Source: Acinetobacter boissieri
Lineage (GTDB): Bacteria; Pseudomonadota; Gammaproteobacteria; Pseudomonadales; Moraxellaceae
Length of the DNA stretch: 64,000 nt
Direction: 5' to 3'
Assembly (NCBI RefSeq): GCF_900096955.1
Contig: NZ_FMYL01000001.1
Location: forward strand, 186,001 to 250,000
Position numbers and translations under genes: made by a program. Every line of letters starts with the position of its first letter. The stretch's first letter is position 1. This document shows, one piece after another, positions 39,992-49,138 of this stretch. The notes under the pieces were generated by a model. That model saw only the letters and a program-made list of their open reading frames with translations, did not search any database and was not told the origin of the DNA.

Positions 39992-40608
39992 TGACTCGTA
40001 TTGCACTACTCGACTATGGCATGGGCAACTTGCATTCCGCTGCAAAAGCACTTGAACATGTCGGTGCACAAGTTGATGTGACCAATGACCCTAAAGTGGT
40101 TGCTCGTGCAGATAAAATTGTATTTCCCGGTGTAGGCGCAATGCGTGACTGCATTCAAGGCATGCAAGATGCAGGCATTGATGACGTGATTAAACAAATG
40201 GCATTAAATAAACCTGTTTTGGCCATTTGTGTGGGTATGCAAGCCCTGATGAATCGCTCAGAAGAAAATGGCGGTAGTAATGCGTTGGGTATTTTTGACG
40301 GTGTAGTGAAGCAATTTCCTGAACAACCCAACCTTAAAGTACCTCATATGGGTTGGAATCAAGTGCAACAAGTTGATCCAAGCCACCCAATGTGGAATAA
40401 CATTGCTCAAGACACACGCTTTTATTTTGTGCATAGCTTCTACGTTGAACCTGTAGATCAAACCCTTGTGGCTGCACACTGTGACTACGGCGTTAATTTT
40501 TGTGCTGCAATACACAAAGAAAACTTGTTTGCAACACAGTTTCACCCTGAAAAAAGTCATACTGCAGGACTACAATTACTGAAAAATTTTGTTGAATGGC
40601 AGATATAA
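39991..40608 (+). CDS. hisH: Imidazole glycerol phosphate synthase, glutaminase subunit
   Basis: Supplies ammonia to HisF for making IGP and AICAR. 205-residue class I amidotransferase with nucleophile Cys80 in AICVGMQ and the His185/Glu187 pair in QFHPEKS. It is translationally coupled to hisB. Its partner hisF lies 14 kb away in this window (54582). Confidence 0.95.
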   Translation: MTRIALLDYGMGNLHSAAKALEHVGAQVDVTNDPKVVARADKIVFPGVGAMRDCIQGMQDAGIDDVIKQMALNKPVLAICVGMQALMNRSEENGGSNALGIFDGVVKQFPEQPNLKVPHMGWNQVQQVDPSHPMWNNIAQDTRFYFVHSFYVEPVDQTLVAAHCDYGVNFCAAIHKENLFATQFHPEKSHTAGLQLLKNFVEWQI

Positions 40609-40624
40609 CCCTGTATATAATCTT

Positions 40625-40650
40625 AAAGCCAGCTCAATGCTGGCTTTTTT
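40625..40650 (+). terminator. Terminator of hisB-hisH
   Basis: Stem AAAGCCAGC / GCTGGCTTT with a TCAAT loop and a T run, 17 bases past the hisH stop. Confidence 0.9.
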
Positions 40651-40688
40651 ATTGATCTAAATCACATTTATTTATATTGAGAACAATA

Positions 40689-41294
40689 ATGACTCAACCT
40701 TTTGAACAGCAACAAAAGCCCTCACCTTCAATATTTAGTGCCAATGGTCGTTTGGGACGCCTTTCTTATGCTGCATGGAACTTTTTTGTCTACTTTATTG
40801 CAATCGTTGCAGTAGGAGCAGCTTATGGGGTGTTATCTCCAATCATAGATGCTAACTCACCTCATGCCTCGTTAGACTTTAGCAACCTTGCAACTATTTT
40901 AGGTGGCCTTTTTATTGTTTTACTGTTCATTATAATCATGTACATGGGCTTTATCTTAAGCATTAAGCGCTTACATGATCTCGATAAAATCGGTTGGATT
41001 TGTCTGCTTAACTTTGTACCTTTAGTGAGCTTCTTTTTTACATTTTACCTACTGTATGCCAAAGGTACTGAAGGTTCAAACACTTACGGCGCAGTTCGTA
41101 CAACCAAAACATGGGAAAAAATTATTGGCTGGCCCATGCTAGTTCTGCCAATATTATCTGTTATTGCAGCAATTGGTATTTTTATCAACCTCGCATCTTC
41201 ACCTAAATCTGTAACAGAAATTTCTAAAGAAACCACCTATATTGAGCAAAAAATTGCATCTAAACCTGTTGCAAGTGCAGTTAAGCCTTCTTAA
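40689..41294 (+). CDS. DUF805 inner-membrane protein
   Basis: About 201 residues, four membrane segments. The DUF805 hallmarks are present: FSANGRLGRLSYAAWN at the N-terminus and IKRLHDLDKIGW in the middle. Function of the family is unknown. An in-frame TTG at 40677 precedes it; ATG 40689 is used here. It sits between the hisB-hisH terminator and hisA; a second DUF805 protein with an added cold-shock-like domain is encoded at 42689. Confidence 0.85.
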   Translation: MTQPFEQQQKPSPSIFSANGRLGRLSYAAWNFFVYFIAIVAVGAAYGVLSPIIDANSPHASLDFSNLATILGGLFIVLLFIIIMYMGFILSIKRLHDLDKIGWICLLNFVPLVSFFFTFYLLYAKGTEGSNTYGAVRTTKTWEKIIGWPMLVLPILSVIAAIGIFINLASSPKSVTEISKETTYIEQKIASKPVASAVKPS

Positions 41295-41408
41295 CACTCA
41301 CGATTAGTTGCAAATTACACACCAAAGAATAATTTGCTTTAGCGATGTTTCAATAATTTGTTACTATCGTAACTAATTTTATGATGTGACGTTAAAAGGT
41401 ATTTAATT

Positions 41409-42131
41409 ATGCTGATCATTCCAGCGATTGACTTAAAAGATGGTAAATGCGTTCGACTCAAACAAGGTCGTATGGAAGATGATACTGTTTTTTCAGATGA
41501 CCCTGTTGCTACTGCAACGCATTGGGTGAATGAAGGTGCACGCCGTTTACATTTAGTTGATTTAAATGGTGCTTTTGCTGGAACGCCTATTCATAAAAAT
41601 GTGGTTGAAGCGATTGCTAAAGCACACCCTACACTGCCTATTCAAATTGGGGGTGGTATACGCTCACTTGAAACCATTGAACATTACTTAGATGCGGGTG
41701 TATCTTATGTAATTATTGGGACTAAAGCCGCTAAAGAACCAGAATTTGTAGAAGAAGCATGTAAAGCTTTTGCGGGTAAAATTATTGTCGGTATTGATGC
41801 AAAGGATGGTTTTGTCGCAACTGATGGCTGGGCCAATATACTTGATATAAAAGCCACCGATTTGGCCAAACGTTTTGCAGACGCAGGCGTATCTAGTATT
41901 GTTTATACAGACATTGCACGTGATGGCATGATGCAAGGCGTCAATATTGAACAAACAGTTGCTTTAGCACAGTACTGTGGACTACCAATTATTGCTTCAG
42001 GCGGTGTAACCGATTTAGAGGATGTAAAGCATTTAAAAGGTCAACCGGGTATTTTAGGTGCAATTACAGGCCGTGCGATCTATGAAGGGAGCTTGCAGTT
42101 GGCAGAAGCTCAAGCTTTACTAGATGCTTAA
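41409..42131 (+). CDS. hisA: ProFAR isomerase
   Basis: Fourth step of histidine synthesis, a TIM barrel of 240 residues with two-fold internal repeat. The catalytic acid/base Asp residues are in PAIDLKDG near the N-terminus and in YTDIARDGM; phosphate loops are QIGGGIR and ASGGVTD. It is followed at once by its own terminator. Confidence 0.96.
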   Translation: MLIIPAIDLKDGKCVRLKQGRMEDDTVFSDDPVATATHWVNEGARRLHLVDLNGAFAGTPIHKNVVEAIAKAHPTLPIQIGGGIRSLETIEHYLDAGVSYVIIGTKAAKEPEFVEEACKAFAGKIIVGIDAKDGFVATDGWANILDIKATDLAKRFADAGVSSIVYTDIARDGMMQGVNIEQTVALAQYCGLPIIASGGVTDLEDVKHLKGQPGILGAITGRAIYEGSLQLAEAQALLDA

Positions 42132-42145
42132 ATCATACTAAATAC

Positions 42146-42176
42146 AAAAACGGAGCAAATAATGCTCCGTTTTTTT
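42146..42176 (+). terminator. Terminator of hisA
   Basis: Stem ACGGAGCA / TGCTCCGT flanked by A and T runs, loop AATAA. Confidence 0.92.
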
Positions 42177-42222
42177 GTTATATTTAAAATTATGTATGAT
42201 TATCACAAGGATTAAGGCCCTC

Positions 42223-42636
42223 ATGAAAGGTACCATTTTAGACTTTTCGATAGAGCAAAATAAAGGTGTCATTGCTGCAGAAGATGGCAACCGCTACGAA
42301 TTCACCACACATGCTTGGAAAGAAAACTTAGCGCCTAGAAAAGGCATGAATGTAGATTTTTCTTCTCAATATGGTCAAGCACAAGAGATTTATACGATTT
42401 CAAATACAAACATTTTTACATATCAACAATTCGGTACAAAAAATCGTATTGTTGCCGCTTTACTGGCCTTCTTTTTAGGTGGTTTTGGTGCCCATAAATT
42501 TTATTTAGGGCAAATTGGCTGGGGAATTGTCTATTTATTATTTTGTTGGACATTTATTCCCTCTTTTGTCGCATTCATTGAATTTATTATTTACCTATGC
42601 ACTTCAGACGAAAAGTTTGCGGCTAAATACGGCTAA
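42223..42636 (+). CDS. Cold-shock-like domain fused to TM2 domain
   Basis: About 137 residues. Residues 1-62 look like a cold-shock-like OB fold (MKGTILDFSIEQNKGVIAAE...NRYEF, then APRKGMNVDF). After a short linker comes a TM2 domain with FFLGGFGAHKFYLGQIGWG and two membrane segments. The start at 42223 follows an AAGG ribosome site; upstream in-frame codons are not used by the family. The N-terminal part is almost the same as that of the convergent DUF805 protein at 42689, so one of the two arose by domain exchange. Function unknown. Confidence 0.8.
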   Translation: MKGTILDFSIEQNKGVIAAEDGNRYEFTTHAWKENLAPRKGMNVDFSSQYGQAQEIYTISNTNIFTYQQFGTKNRIVAALLAFFLGGFGAHKFYLGQIGWGIVYLLFCWTFIPSFVAFIEFIIYLCTSDEKFAAKYG

Positions 42637-42649
42637 GTCGTTACAGGAT

Positions 42650-42683
42650 ATCCCCTACTGTTTATCAACAACACTAGGGGGAT
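42650..42683. terminator. Possible shared hairpin between the TM2 and DUF805 genes
   Basis: Arms ATCCCCTA and TAGGGGGAT with inner TGTT / AACA pairing; no good T run on either side, so weak. Confidence 0.4.
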
Positions 42684-42688
42684 CGTAC

Positions 42689-43273
42689 TTATTTTGCTGG
42701 TTTACCCCATTCATTATTTTCTTGTTTCGTGTCTGTCGCCCAGAAAATAACTAATGGAATAATACCAATCACGGTAAGTATTAGAAGTTGCCACCAACCC
42801 GAGCGACCTATGTCGTGTAGACGGCGTGCACCCGCAGCAAATACAGGAATAAATGTGGCTAAGTTCCATAGTAAATTAACAATACCAACATTTGAACGAA
42901 TGATAGAGTCAATGATCTGAGCCAATATGGCCACAATCACTGTTGCTAAATAAAAGAACCAAAATTCTTTACGTCTTGCTCTACCACTAAAATTTATATA
43001 ATTTTCAAAGCATTTTTTAGTCCAATCTATAATATTATAATTATCTTCTGAATCAATTTTGTTTGAAAAAAATGATCCTTGTACTTCTTTGACTAAATAG
43101 ATACTAATCGCTTGGCCTGTGGTTGGTTCAATTGCAAAATCAACATACATTCCCTTTCTAGGGGCGGCCTTTTCATTCCATTGTTGCCCTAAGAATTCAT
43201 AACGATTGCCATTTTCTGCGGAAATCACGCCCGACCCATGTTGTATTGAAAAATCTAAAATGGTACCTTTCAT
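42689..43273 (-). CDS. Cold-shock-like domain fused to DUF805 domain
   Basis: 194 residues. The N-terminal 63 residues share MKGTILDFSI, GVI-AE-GNRYEF and APRKGM-VDF with the convergent TM2 protein. The rest is a DUF805 membrane domain with INFSGRARRKEFWFF, RRLHDIGRSGWW and a C-terminal ATDTKQENNEWG. Start ATG 43273 behind AGGTAG. It may be a membrane-tethered nucleic-acid-binding protein, but that is inferred from the fold alone. Confidence 0.82.
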   Translation of the reverse strand: MKGTILDFSIQHGSGVISAENGNRYEFLGQQWNEKAAPRKGMYVDFAIEPTTGQAISIYLVKEVQGSFFSNKIDSEDNYNIIDWTKKCFENYINFSGRARRKEFWFFYLATVIVAILAQIIDSIIRSNVGIVNLLWNLATFIPVFAAGARRLHDIGRSGWWQLLILTVIGIIPLVIFWATDTKQENNEWGKPAK

Positions 43274-43462
43274 TATTACTACCTCAAACGATTTATGTAT
43301 TTTTATCTGTACGTTCGCAATAGACGTATTTTTACAATATAGCCTATTTTCATGACATTGCTAATATATTGATATAAAAGCCGTCGTATGTTTTAGAATT
43401 AGGTACACTGTTTCATCGTTGCTCAACATCATATTCATGATCTTATTTCATTGAGTACCTCT

Positions 43463-44383
43463 ATGGATTTAAATCGTCTAAATTGGAATGATCTCAGAAT
43501 TTTTTTAACTGTAGCACGCAGTAAAACATTGTCTTCGGCTGCAAAACAGTTAGCAATTGATGATTCAACCGTGAGCAGACGGATTACTCACTTAGAATAT
43601 CATTTAAATAGCGCATTACTTGAAAGAGATCATCAAGGCATTCATCTCACGCCTCAAGGTGAACAGCTTTTACAACATGTAGAAGACATGGAACGTGCAG
43701 CACTTTCTCTGATCGAAAGCGTGAGTCATGCCGTGTCTGAGCCCCATGGTCGGGTACGTGTTGCGTCTATGGAAGGTATTGCAACACTCTATCTCGCAGG
43801 CCAATTTGCCACATTAAAAACACGTCATCCCTCGCTACACATTGAATTGGTTACCTCATCAACCATGATTCACGTCAACAGACGTGAAGCAGATATTTTT
43901 CTCAGTTTTTTTCCACTAGAGGCAAGAGGACTAGATGCATTACCTATTGGTGAGTTCTCACTGTATTTATATGCATCTGAATCATATTTAAAGAATAAAG
44001 GGCATCCAAAATCTAAAGAAGATTTAACCAATCATGATTTTGTTTCGTACATTAATGATTTAATACAGCTAGATACCGTACGCTGGCTAGATGAAGCGAT
44101 TAGTGAGCCCAAAATTGTATTTTGCTCCACCAGTATGCTTTCTCAAATGTACGCTGCAGCTGCAGGTATGGGAATTGTCATGCTACCTAACTTTGCACAT
44201 GCAGAAAGTTTAGGACTGATTAGACTTTTAGAAAATGAACTGCTTGTGTCGAGAACATTGTGGATGTCTGTTCATCAAGACTTAAGATATACACGAAGAA
44301 TTAAAACAACCATGTCTTTTCTTTATGAAATATTCAAACAGGACTACCCTTGCCCACCAAGTATTATTATGAAAGAACTATAA
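43463..44383 (+). CDS. LysR-family transcriptional regulator
   Basis: About 306 residues. Winged HTH at residues 1-60 (NDLRIFLTVARSKTLSSAAKQL...STVSRRI), then a periplasmic-binding-type effector domain. An in-frame TTG at 43451 precedes ATG 43463. It is convergent with the nitrilase gene rather than divergent from a target, so the controlled genes are not obvious; the nitrilase/symporter group is a guess by proximity. Confidence 0.85.
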   Translation: MDLNRLNWNDLRIFLTVARSKTLSSAAKQLAIDDSTVSRRITHLEYHLNSALLERDHQGIHLTPQGEQLLQHVEDMERAALSLIESVSHAVSEPHGRVRVASMEGIATLYLAGQFATLKTRHPSLHIELVTSSTMIHVNRREADIFLSFFPLEARGLDALPIGEFSLYLYASESYLKNKGHPKSKEDLTNHDFVSYINDLIQLDTVRWLDEAISEPKIVFCSTSMLSQMYAAAAGMGIVMLPNFAHAESLGLIRLLENELLVSRTLWMSVHQDLRYTRRIKTTMSFLYEIFKQDYPCPPSIIMKEL

Positions 44384-44392
44384 TACTTGGTG
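44355..44392. terminator. Inverted repeat at the LysR / nitrilase junction
   Basis: Perfect 13-bp arms CACCAAGTATTAT and ATAATACTTGGTG with a 12-base loop. The left arm and loop encode the last LysR residues. A second imperfect repeat follows before the nitrilase stop. Probably a terminator for the convergent pair. Confidence 0.5.
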
Positions 44393-44414
44393 AGTACAAA
44401 ACTAAGTACAACAC

Positions 44415-45443
44415 CTAGTCTGTACTAGATATTTCATCAATTTGATGCGTATCAGTTCTAGATCTTTCATCTACAAACTTGGCAGGTATATCACGCTTAC
44501 GAGAGACTGTTAAATCAAAGACATCGTAACGATTATAGTATCCAACAATGTCATGGTACTGCTTAGGCTCTATACATGCGCTTAAATCGAAAGTTGCATA
44601 CGCAATTCCTTCTTCATTTTGTAGAGTATCTCCAATGACCTCGCCTGTTGGGGTGATAAACTGTGTTGCTGCACGTGGTGTATTTAGCAATACATCTAAT
44701 GCATCTTGATCTGCATGCTTTGATAAGCAATCAATCATGTTTTGATCCATAAATCCTGCACTGATAATGCCAAAGACTTTGGCTTCAAAACAATGGCTAC
44801 TTGCTCGAATACGGTTTGCCTCTAAATTATTAAAGTTTTTTAGGCCGGGTTTACGTGTTGGCCAAATTGCGGGCCACGCAGAAATATGAATTTGCTCACC
44901 TTGAGCCGCTAAACTGTACTTCGCCAGTGGATTGGTATTTTCACCACAGATGAGTGCGCCAATTTTACCAATTTTTGTATCTACGACCTGTAAGCCTTTT
45001 CCATCGCCTGCAGCCCATACCATTTTTTCATAAAAAGTAGGGACGAGTTTCCGATGATGATTTAATATTTCACCGTCATCACCAATAATAATATTACTAT
45101 TCCAAATACACCCTACACTGACTTCAGTCGACTCACTAAAACCAAGAGAAATAAACACGCCGTGGCGTTTTGCAGCAGCCCGAATCGCATCTATTTCTGG
45201 GCCATCAATCAAAAGGCTATTTTCTACCATTATTTTAAACCAATCATGGTTATAAATCGGTGCCCATAAAGCAGCCCATACTGGAAACCCCGGAATAAAA
45301 GATTCTGGAAATACAACCAACTCAGCACCATTTCTTGCCGCTTCATCAATAATAGAAAGGGCTTTTTGTACTGTAGCAGCTTTGTTCATATAAACAGGTG
45401 CAACATGCGCCGATGCCACCTTAGTCACAGGTAATTTAACCAT
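44415..45443 (-). CDS. Nitrilase
   Basis: Cytoplasmic enzyme that hydrolyses a nitrile to the carboxylic acid and ammonia. 342 residues. The catalytic triad is Glu47 (FPESFIPGFP), Lys132 (HHRKLVPT) and Cys166 (CGENTNPL); the CGENTNPL context is that of true nitrilases rather than amidases or carbamoylases. The frame opens further upstream at 45485, but ATG 45443 (MVKLPVTKVA) fits the family. The symporter gene begins upstream at 45509-47395 on the same strand, so the two are probably co-transcribed. Aliphatic versus aromatic substrate cannot be decided. Confidence 0.88.
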   Translation of the reverse strand: MVKLPVTKVASAHVAPVYMNKAATVQKALSIIDEAARNGAELVVFPESFIPGFPVWAALWAPIYNHDWFKIMVENSLLIDGPEIDAIRAAAKRHGVFISLGFSESTEVSVGCIWNSNIIIGDDGEILNHHRKLVPTFYEKMVWAAGDGKGLQVVDTKIGKIGALICGENTNPLAKYSLAAQGEQIHISAWPAIWPTRKPGLKNFNNLEANRIRASSHCFEAKVFGIISAGFMDQNMIDCLSKHADQDALDVLLNTPRAATQFITPTGEVIGDTLQNEEGIAYATFDLSACIEPKQYHDIVGYYNRYDVFDLTVSRKRDIPAKFVDERSRTDTHQIDEISSTD

Positions 45444-45508
45444 AATAAAATACTCAAATATTGGACTAAACCTGAGTAAAATCAAAACGATTTCACTCAG
45501 ATTAAGAA

Positions 45509-47395
45509 TTAATGTTGAACAGGTTTATGTACGCCTAAACCAGACTCTCTACGTACAGAGAACTCTTTCCATGAATTTTGTGAATAACGGCTAGGAAACA
45601 ATAAAGAGAACATAATCACCAATAGAAATCCAACAGGAATAGAAATAATGCCTGGATTTTTAAGGTTAATTATTGGCTTTTCTAGTCCGATTAAACTTGT
45701 GGCTTGATCTGGTGTACTTACCACTTTTTCCATAGCTGCTGTACGAGATTTCTTCCACTCTGCAAGTTCACGATCTGATGCTTTTAATACACCACTTTCT
45801 ACTTGGCTCACTTTCGCATCAAGTGTTTTTATTGTGCTAACAGCCACCTCTTTTTGTAATTGTGGGTAAGTCATGTTTGGTGAAATTAAAACCAAGCCAA
45901 TTGAAAGTACAGTTCCACCAATCACACCCGCTAGTACACCTGCAGTACTACATCTTTTCCAATACAACGTCATAAGCAAAGCAGGTAAATTAGCAGAAGC
46001 CGCAACGGCATAACCCAAACCAACCAAGTGAGCAACATTTTGCCCTTTTGCAGAAATACCCACGCCAATTGCAATCAATACCATAATAATAGTGGCTATT
46101 CGAGCAGCATTTTTTTGCTCACGCTCTGTTGCTTGACCATTTTTAATTGCCCCCACATATACATCATGGGCTAAAGAAGATGCAGCTGCTAAAGTTAACC
46201 CTGCAACGACTGCCACAATGGTCGCAAAAGAAACTGCAGCCACTAATGCCAGTAAAAAATTACCCATCATGCTATCAGCACCACCACCCAAATACTGTGC
46301 GAGCATTGGTGCGGCAAGATTGCCACCTTTATCAATTTGAGAAATAGCCAATGGCCCAATGTTTAATGCAGATGAAAAACCAATCACAATAATAAACAGA
46401 TGACAAACACCAATGGCAAGCATGGCCCATAAAGCAGATGCTCTAGCCCCTTGTGCATTTGCGACTGTAAAAAATCGCATTAAAATATGTGGCATAGCTG
46501 CTGTACCTAGCACAAGTGCAAGGCTTAAAGAAAATTGCTCTAAAGGGCTTTTTAAATATAAGCCGGGTTCTAGAAATCGTTGCCCTGCTTCTGCAGCAGA
46601 TAAATTAGAAGTACTTCCGAGCAAAGATAAAACATGTTGTTGAATGAAGGGATGACTGACAACTGACTTAAAGAAACCATTCACATTAAAACCATATGGT
46701 ATCCAAGTTAAAATCACGAGTAAAAAACAAAATGAGATTAAAACCAATGCTTTAAATAACTGAATGGCTGTAGTTGCACGCATTCCACCAAATAAGACGT
46801 AACTCAACATAAGCCCGCCTACAACAACGACCGATGTTTCGTATGGAATACCAATCAAAGCTTTAATAATCACAGCACCACCCACAATTTGTGGCACCAT
46901 GTAAAACAATGCAACTAAAATACTGGAAATGGCGACAACAAACTTCGTTGATCTAAAGTGATTTCTTAAGGATAAAATATCACCTAAAGTATACTTTCCT
47001 AAATTACGACAAGGCTCAGCCACTAAAAGTAAGACTGGAATAAAGGAAACAAAAAAACCAACCAGATAGATACTTCCATCAAGTCCATACAACGCAATTA
47101 ATCCAGACACACCTAAAAAAGCAGCCGCCGATAAATAGTCTCCAGCAATTGCAATACCATTGGTACGCCCAGAAATGGCACCGCCACCCGTATAGAAATC
47201 GCCTGTTGTTGTATTTTTTTTGGCTGCCAAGTAAATGACAGCAAATGTTAAGATGAACAATAATGCGAAAATAAAAAAAGTAAAATTACGACTACTGTCA
47301 GACACTAAAGTCGACTGCGCTAAAGTATATTGGCTGATTAAGCTTAAGCTCAAGATGCTCAATATACGACGTACGTTGATACTTAAATAATTCAT
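45509..47395 (-). CDS. ActP-like sodium:solute symporter
   Basis: Inner-membrane symporter of the SSS family, 628 residues with about thirteen to fourteen membrane segments. The N-terminus looks like a signal peptide, as in E. coli ActP, followed by the SSS core (GDYLSAAAFLGVSGLIALYG, EPCRNLGKYTLGDILSLR). It is about 80 residues longer than ActP because of a charged helical insert at about 508-582 before the last segment. Its DUF485 partner lies just upstream, as with yjcH-actP. A short monocarboxylate is the likely substrate, possibly a nitrilase product. Confidence 0.85.
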   Translation of the reverse strand: MNYLSINVRRILSILSLSLISQYTLAQSTLVSDSSRNFTFFIFALLFILTFAVIYLAAKKNTTTGDFYTGGGAISGRTNGIAIAGDYLSAAAFLGVSGLIALYGLDGSIYLVGFFVSFIPVLLLVAEPCRNLGKYTLGDILSLRNHFRSTKFVVAISSILVALFYMVPQIVGGAVIIKALIGIPYETSVVVVGGLMLSYVLFGGMRATTAIQLFKALVLISFCFLLVILTWIPYGFNVNGFFKSVVSHPFIQQHVLSLLGSTSNLSAAEAGQRFLEPGLYLKSPLEQFSLSLALVLGTAAMPHILMRFFTVANAQGARASALWAMLAIGVCHLFIIVIGFSSALNIGPLAISQIDKGGNLAAPMLAQYLGGGADSMMGNFLLALVAAVSFATIVAVVAGLTLAAASSLAHDVYVGAIKNGQATEREQKNAARIATIIMVLIAIGVGISAKGQNVAHLVGLGYAVAASANLPALLMTLYWKRCSTAGVLAGVIGGTVLSIGLVLISPNMTYPQLQKEVAVSTIKTLDAKVSQVESGVLKASDRELAEWKKSRTAAMEKVVSTPDQATSLIGLEKPIINLKNPGIISIPVGFLLVIMFSLLFPSRYSQNSWKEFSVRRESGLGVHKPVQH

Positions 47396-47427
47396 AATAC
47401 AACCGTATAAAAAAGAAATGAGAGAAG

Positions 47428-47739
47428 CTAGTCTGTTGTAGAATAAGTAGAAATGAGCTTTTGAGACATTGCATCTACTTTTTTCAACTCAACAACATAG
47501 CGCCATGCGATTAAGCCACCAACAACATATTGAGCAACCACTAACAGCAACCCAATATTGATTGCACCTATCATTTGAATACGTAATACACTTGGAGAAA
47601 CAACAGAAAAGAAAGGGATTGAGAAGAAGAAAACCATACAAATTAAAAATAATTTGAGTGTGACTTTTCTTCTTTTAATAACGAGCTGATTAAACTGAGG
47701 ATCTGCATAAATACGATCCCATGCATGTGCCTGATTCAT
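47428..47739 (-). CDS. DUF485 membrane protein (YjcH-like)
   Basis: 103 residues with two membrane segments (about 24-45 and 58-80) and the DUF485 N-terminal signature (YADPQFNQLVIKRRK). Family members are always near acetate-type SSS symporters and may help their assembly. ATG 47739 has GGAGTAAT upstream; the frame's earlier codons are ignored. First gene of the DUF485-symporter-nitrilase group. Confidence 0.85.
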   Translation of the reverse strand: MNQAHAWDRIYADPQFNQLVIKRRKVTLKLFLICMVFFFSIPFFSVVSPSVLRIQMIGAINIGLLLVVAQYVVGGLIAWRYVVELKKVDAMSQKLISTYSTTD

Positions 47740-48112
47740 AATTACTCCTAGACGATATACCCCAAAGAACGACACAGCAATTAATAAAATACAATTAAAA
47801 CAATATATTAATTAAATTAACTCACCACAATAGAACGCATAAAGCTGAAATAACCATTGCTGCTTAAACAAGTGTACTGAAGTAAATTTATGGGTAAAAG
47901 CTGAGTTTTTTCAAAGGCTGTTGCAAAAATACCTGAACTAGAAAGACACATTTTTTTCAAACATGCACTTATTTTGTACAATAAAAAATGGGACATCTTT
48001 TTAAGATGTCCCATTCAACCGCTGACAAAAATTTGCCATACGCTTAAGTCTGATTCCGTCAAAGCGAATATAAATTCTGTATTGAGATCTTTAAAATTGC
48101 ACTATTCATTTT
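47740..48112. other. Intergenic region between the exporter and DUF485 genes
   Basis: 373 bases. It contains the terminator of the upstream exporter gene (47987-48015) and, downstream of it, the promoter for the DUF485-symporter group. A 65-codon minus frame at 47817-48014 runs through the terminator hairpin and is not a gene. Confidence 0.55.
47987..48015 (-). terminator. Terminator of the TauE/SafE gene
   Basis: Perfect 13-bp stem AATGGGACATCTT / AAGATGTCCCATT with a three-base loop, followed on the minus strand by TTTTTTATT. Confidence 0.85.
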
Positions 48113-48922
48113 TTATAAAACGTGTCTTACCGCTTGTACAATAAAATAACTCCCAATAAATAAAAGTAAAAAACTAAAGCATATTTTTAGTCGCTGAGGT
48201 GATAACTGATGTGCAACTTTAGCACCCATTTTTGCAGTTAAAAAACTCATACTGCTAATGCCAACAAAAGCATAAATATGCACATAACCAATGGTATGAG
48301 GTAATTCTACGACTTGATTTTTACCAAACCACATGAAGCCTAAAGCCCCTGCCAAAGCAATTGGAAAACCACACGCAGCCGATGTTGCTACAGCTTTTTG
48401 CATGACTATACCGCATCTATTTAAGTAAGGGACAGTCAGAGACCCTCCACCAATACCAAATATAGCAGACGCTATGCCAATCACAGCCCCTGCACCCAAT
48501 TGGTTCTTTAACGATGGAAAGGTTTTTTTCTCATCTATAAGTACTTTTCTACCATTAAACATGGTGTACGCAATGGTCAGTGCAAATAACCCAACTAAAA
48601 ACTGTAAAACATAACCAGACAAAATACCTGCAATACCTGCACCGAAAAAAGAACCAATACAGAGGCCAAAACTTAAGTTCTTTACCACAGGCCAAAGCAC
48701 AGCATTTTTTTTATGGTGCGCTAAAATTGAACTCACGGAAGTGACTAGAATTGTGGCTAAAGATGTACCTAAAGCAAGATGCATAATCGTATCTATAGGA
48801 TAGCCTTGTTGCTGAAAGACCACATATAAAATAGGTACAATAATTAAACCGCCACCGACACCAAACAGGCCTGCGCTAAAACCAGCGACACCACCAATTA
48901 AAAAATATATGACAATATCCAT
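48113..48922 (-). CDS. TauE/SafE family anion exporter/permease
   Basis: 269 residues, seven to eight membrane segments in two repeats, each starting with the family motif: GFSAGLFGVGGGLIIVPIL and GIASAIFGIGGGSLTVPYL. Members move sulfite, sulfoacetate or other organic anions across the inner membrane; the substrate here is unknown. It is separated by a terminator from the DUF485 group and by about 215 bases from the oxidase upstream, so it is probably its own unit. Confidence 0.85.
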   Translation of the reverse strand: MDIVIYFLIGGVAGFSAGLFGVGGGLIIVPILYVVFQQQGYPIDTIMHLALGTSLATILVTSVSSILAHHKKNAVLWPVVKNLSFGLCIGSFFGAGIAGILSGYVLQFLVGLFALTIAYTMFNGRKVLIDEKKTFPSLKNQLGAGAVIGIASAIFGIGGGSLTVPYLNRCGIVMQKAVATSAACGFPIALAGALGFMWFGKNQVVELPHTIGYVHIYAFVGISSMSFLTAKMGAKVAHQLSPQRLKICFSFLLLFIGSYFIVQAVRHVL

Positions 48923-49138
48923 TTCATTCGCTCAGTTTTTGCAAAATTACGCCTATATAGCAAAAACAATACCAGAGCGAGATTGAAGAATAAGAAAGAT
49001 CAGATAGGTTATCCAAATAAAGCATACGTATCGATCAATATATTGGCATATTTTTATGCTTGGCCTAATGCCAATCTTCCTTAAAAACTCACTTCCAACC
49101 AGTAACATTCATACATTTATTTCAATCATTTCAAACTA

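Noticed and set aside
47817..48014. 65-codon minus-strand open frame
   Set aside because: It begins inside the terminator hairpin of the exporter gene, and has no ribosome site or recognisable domain.
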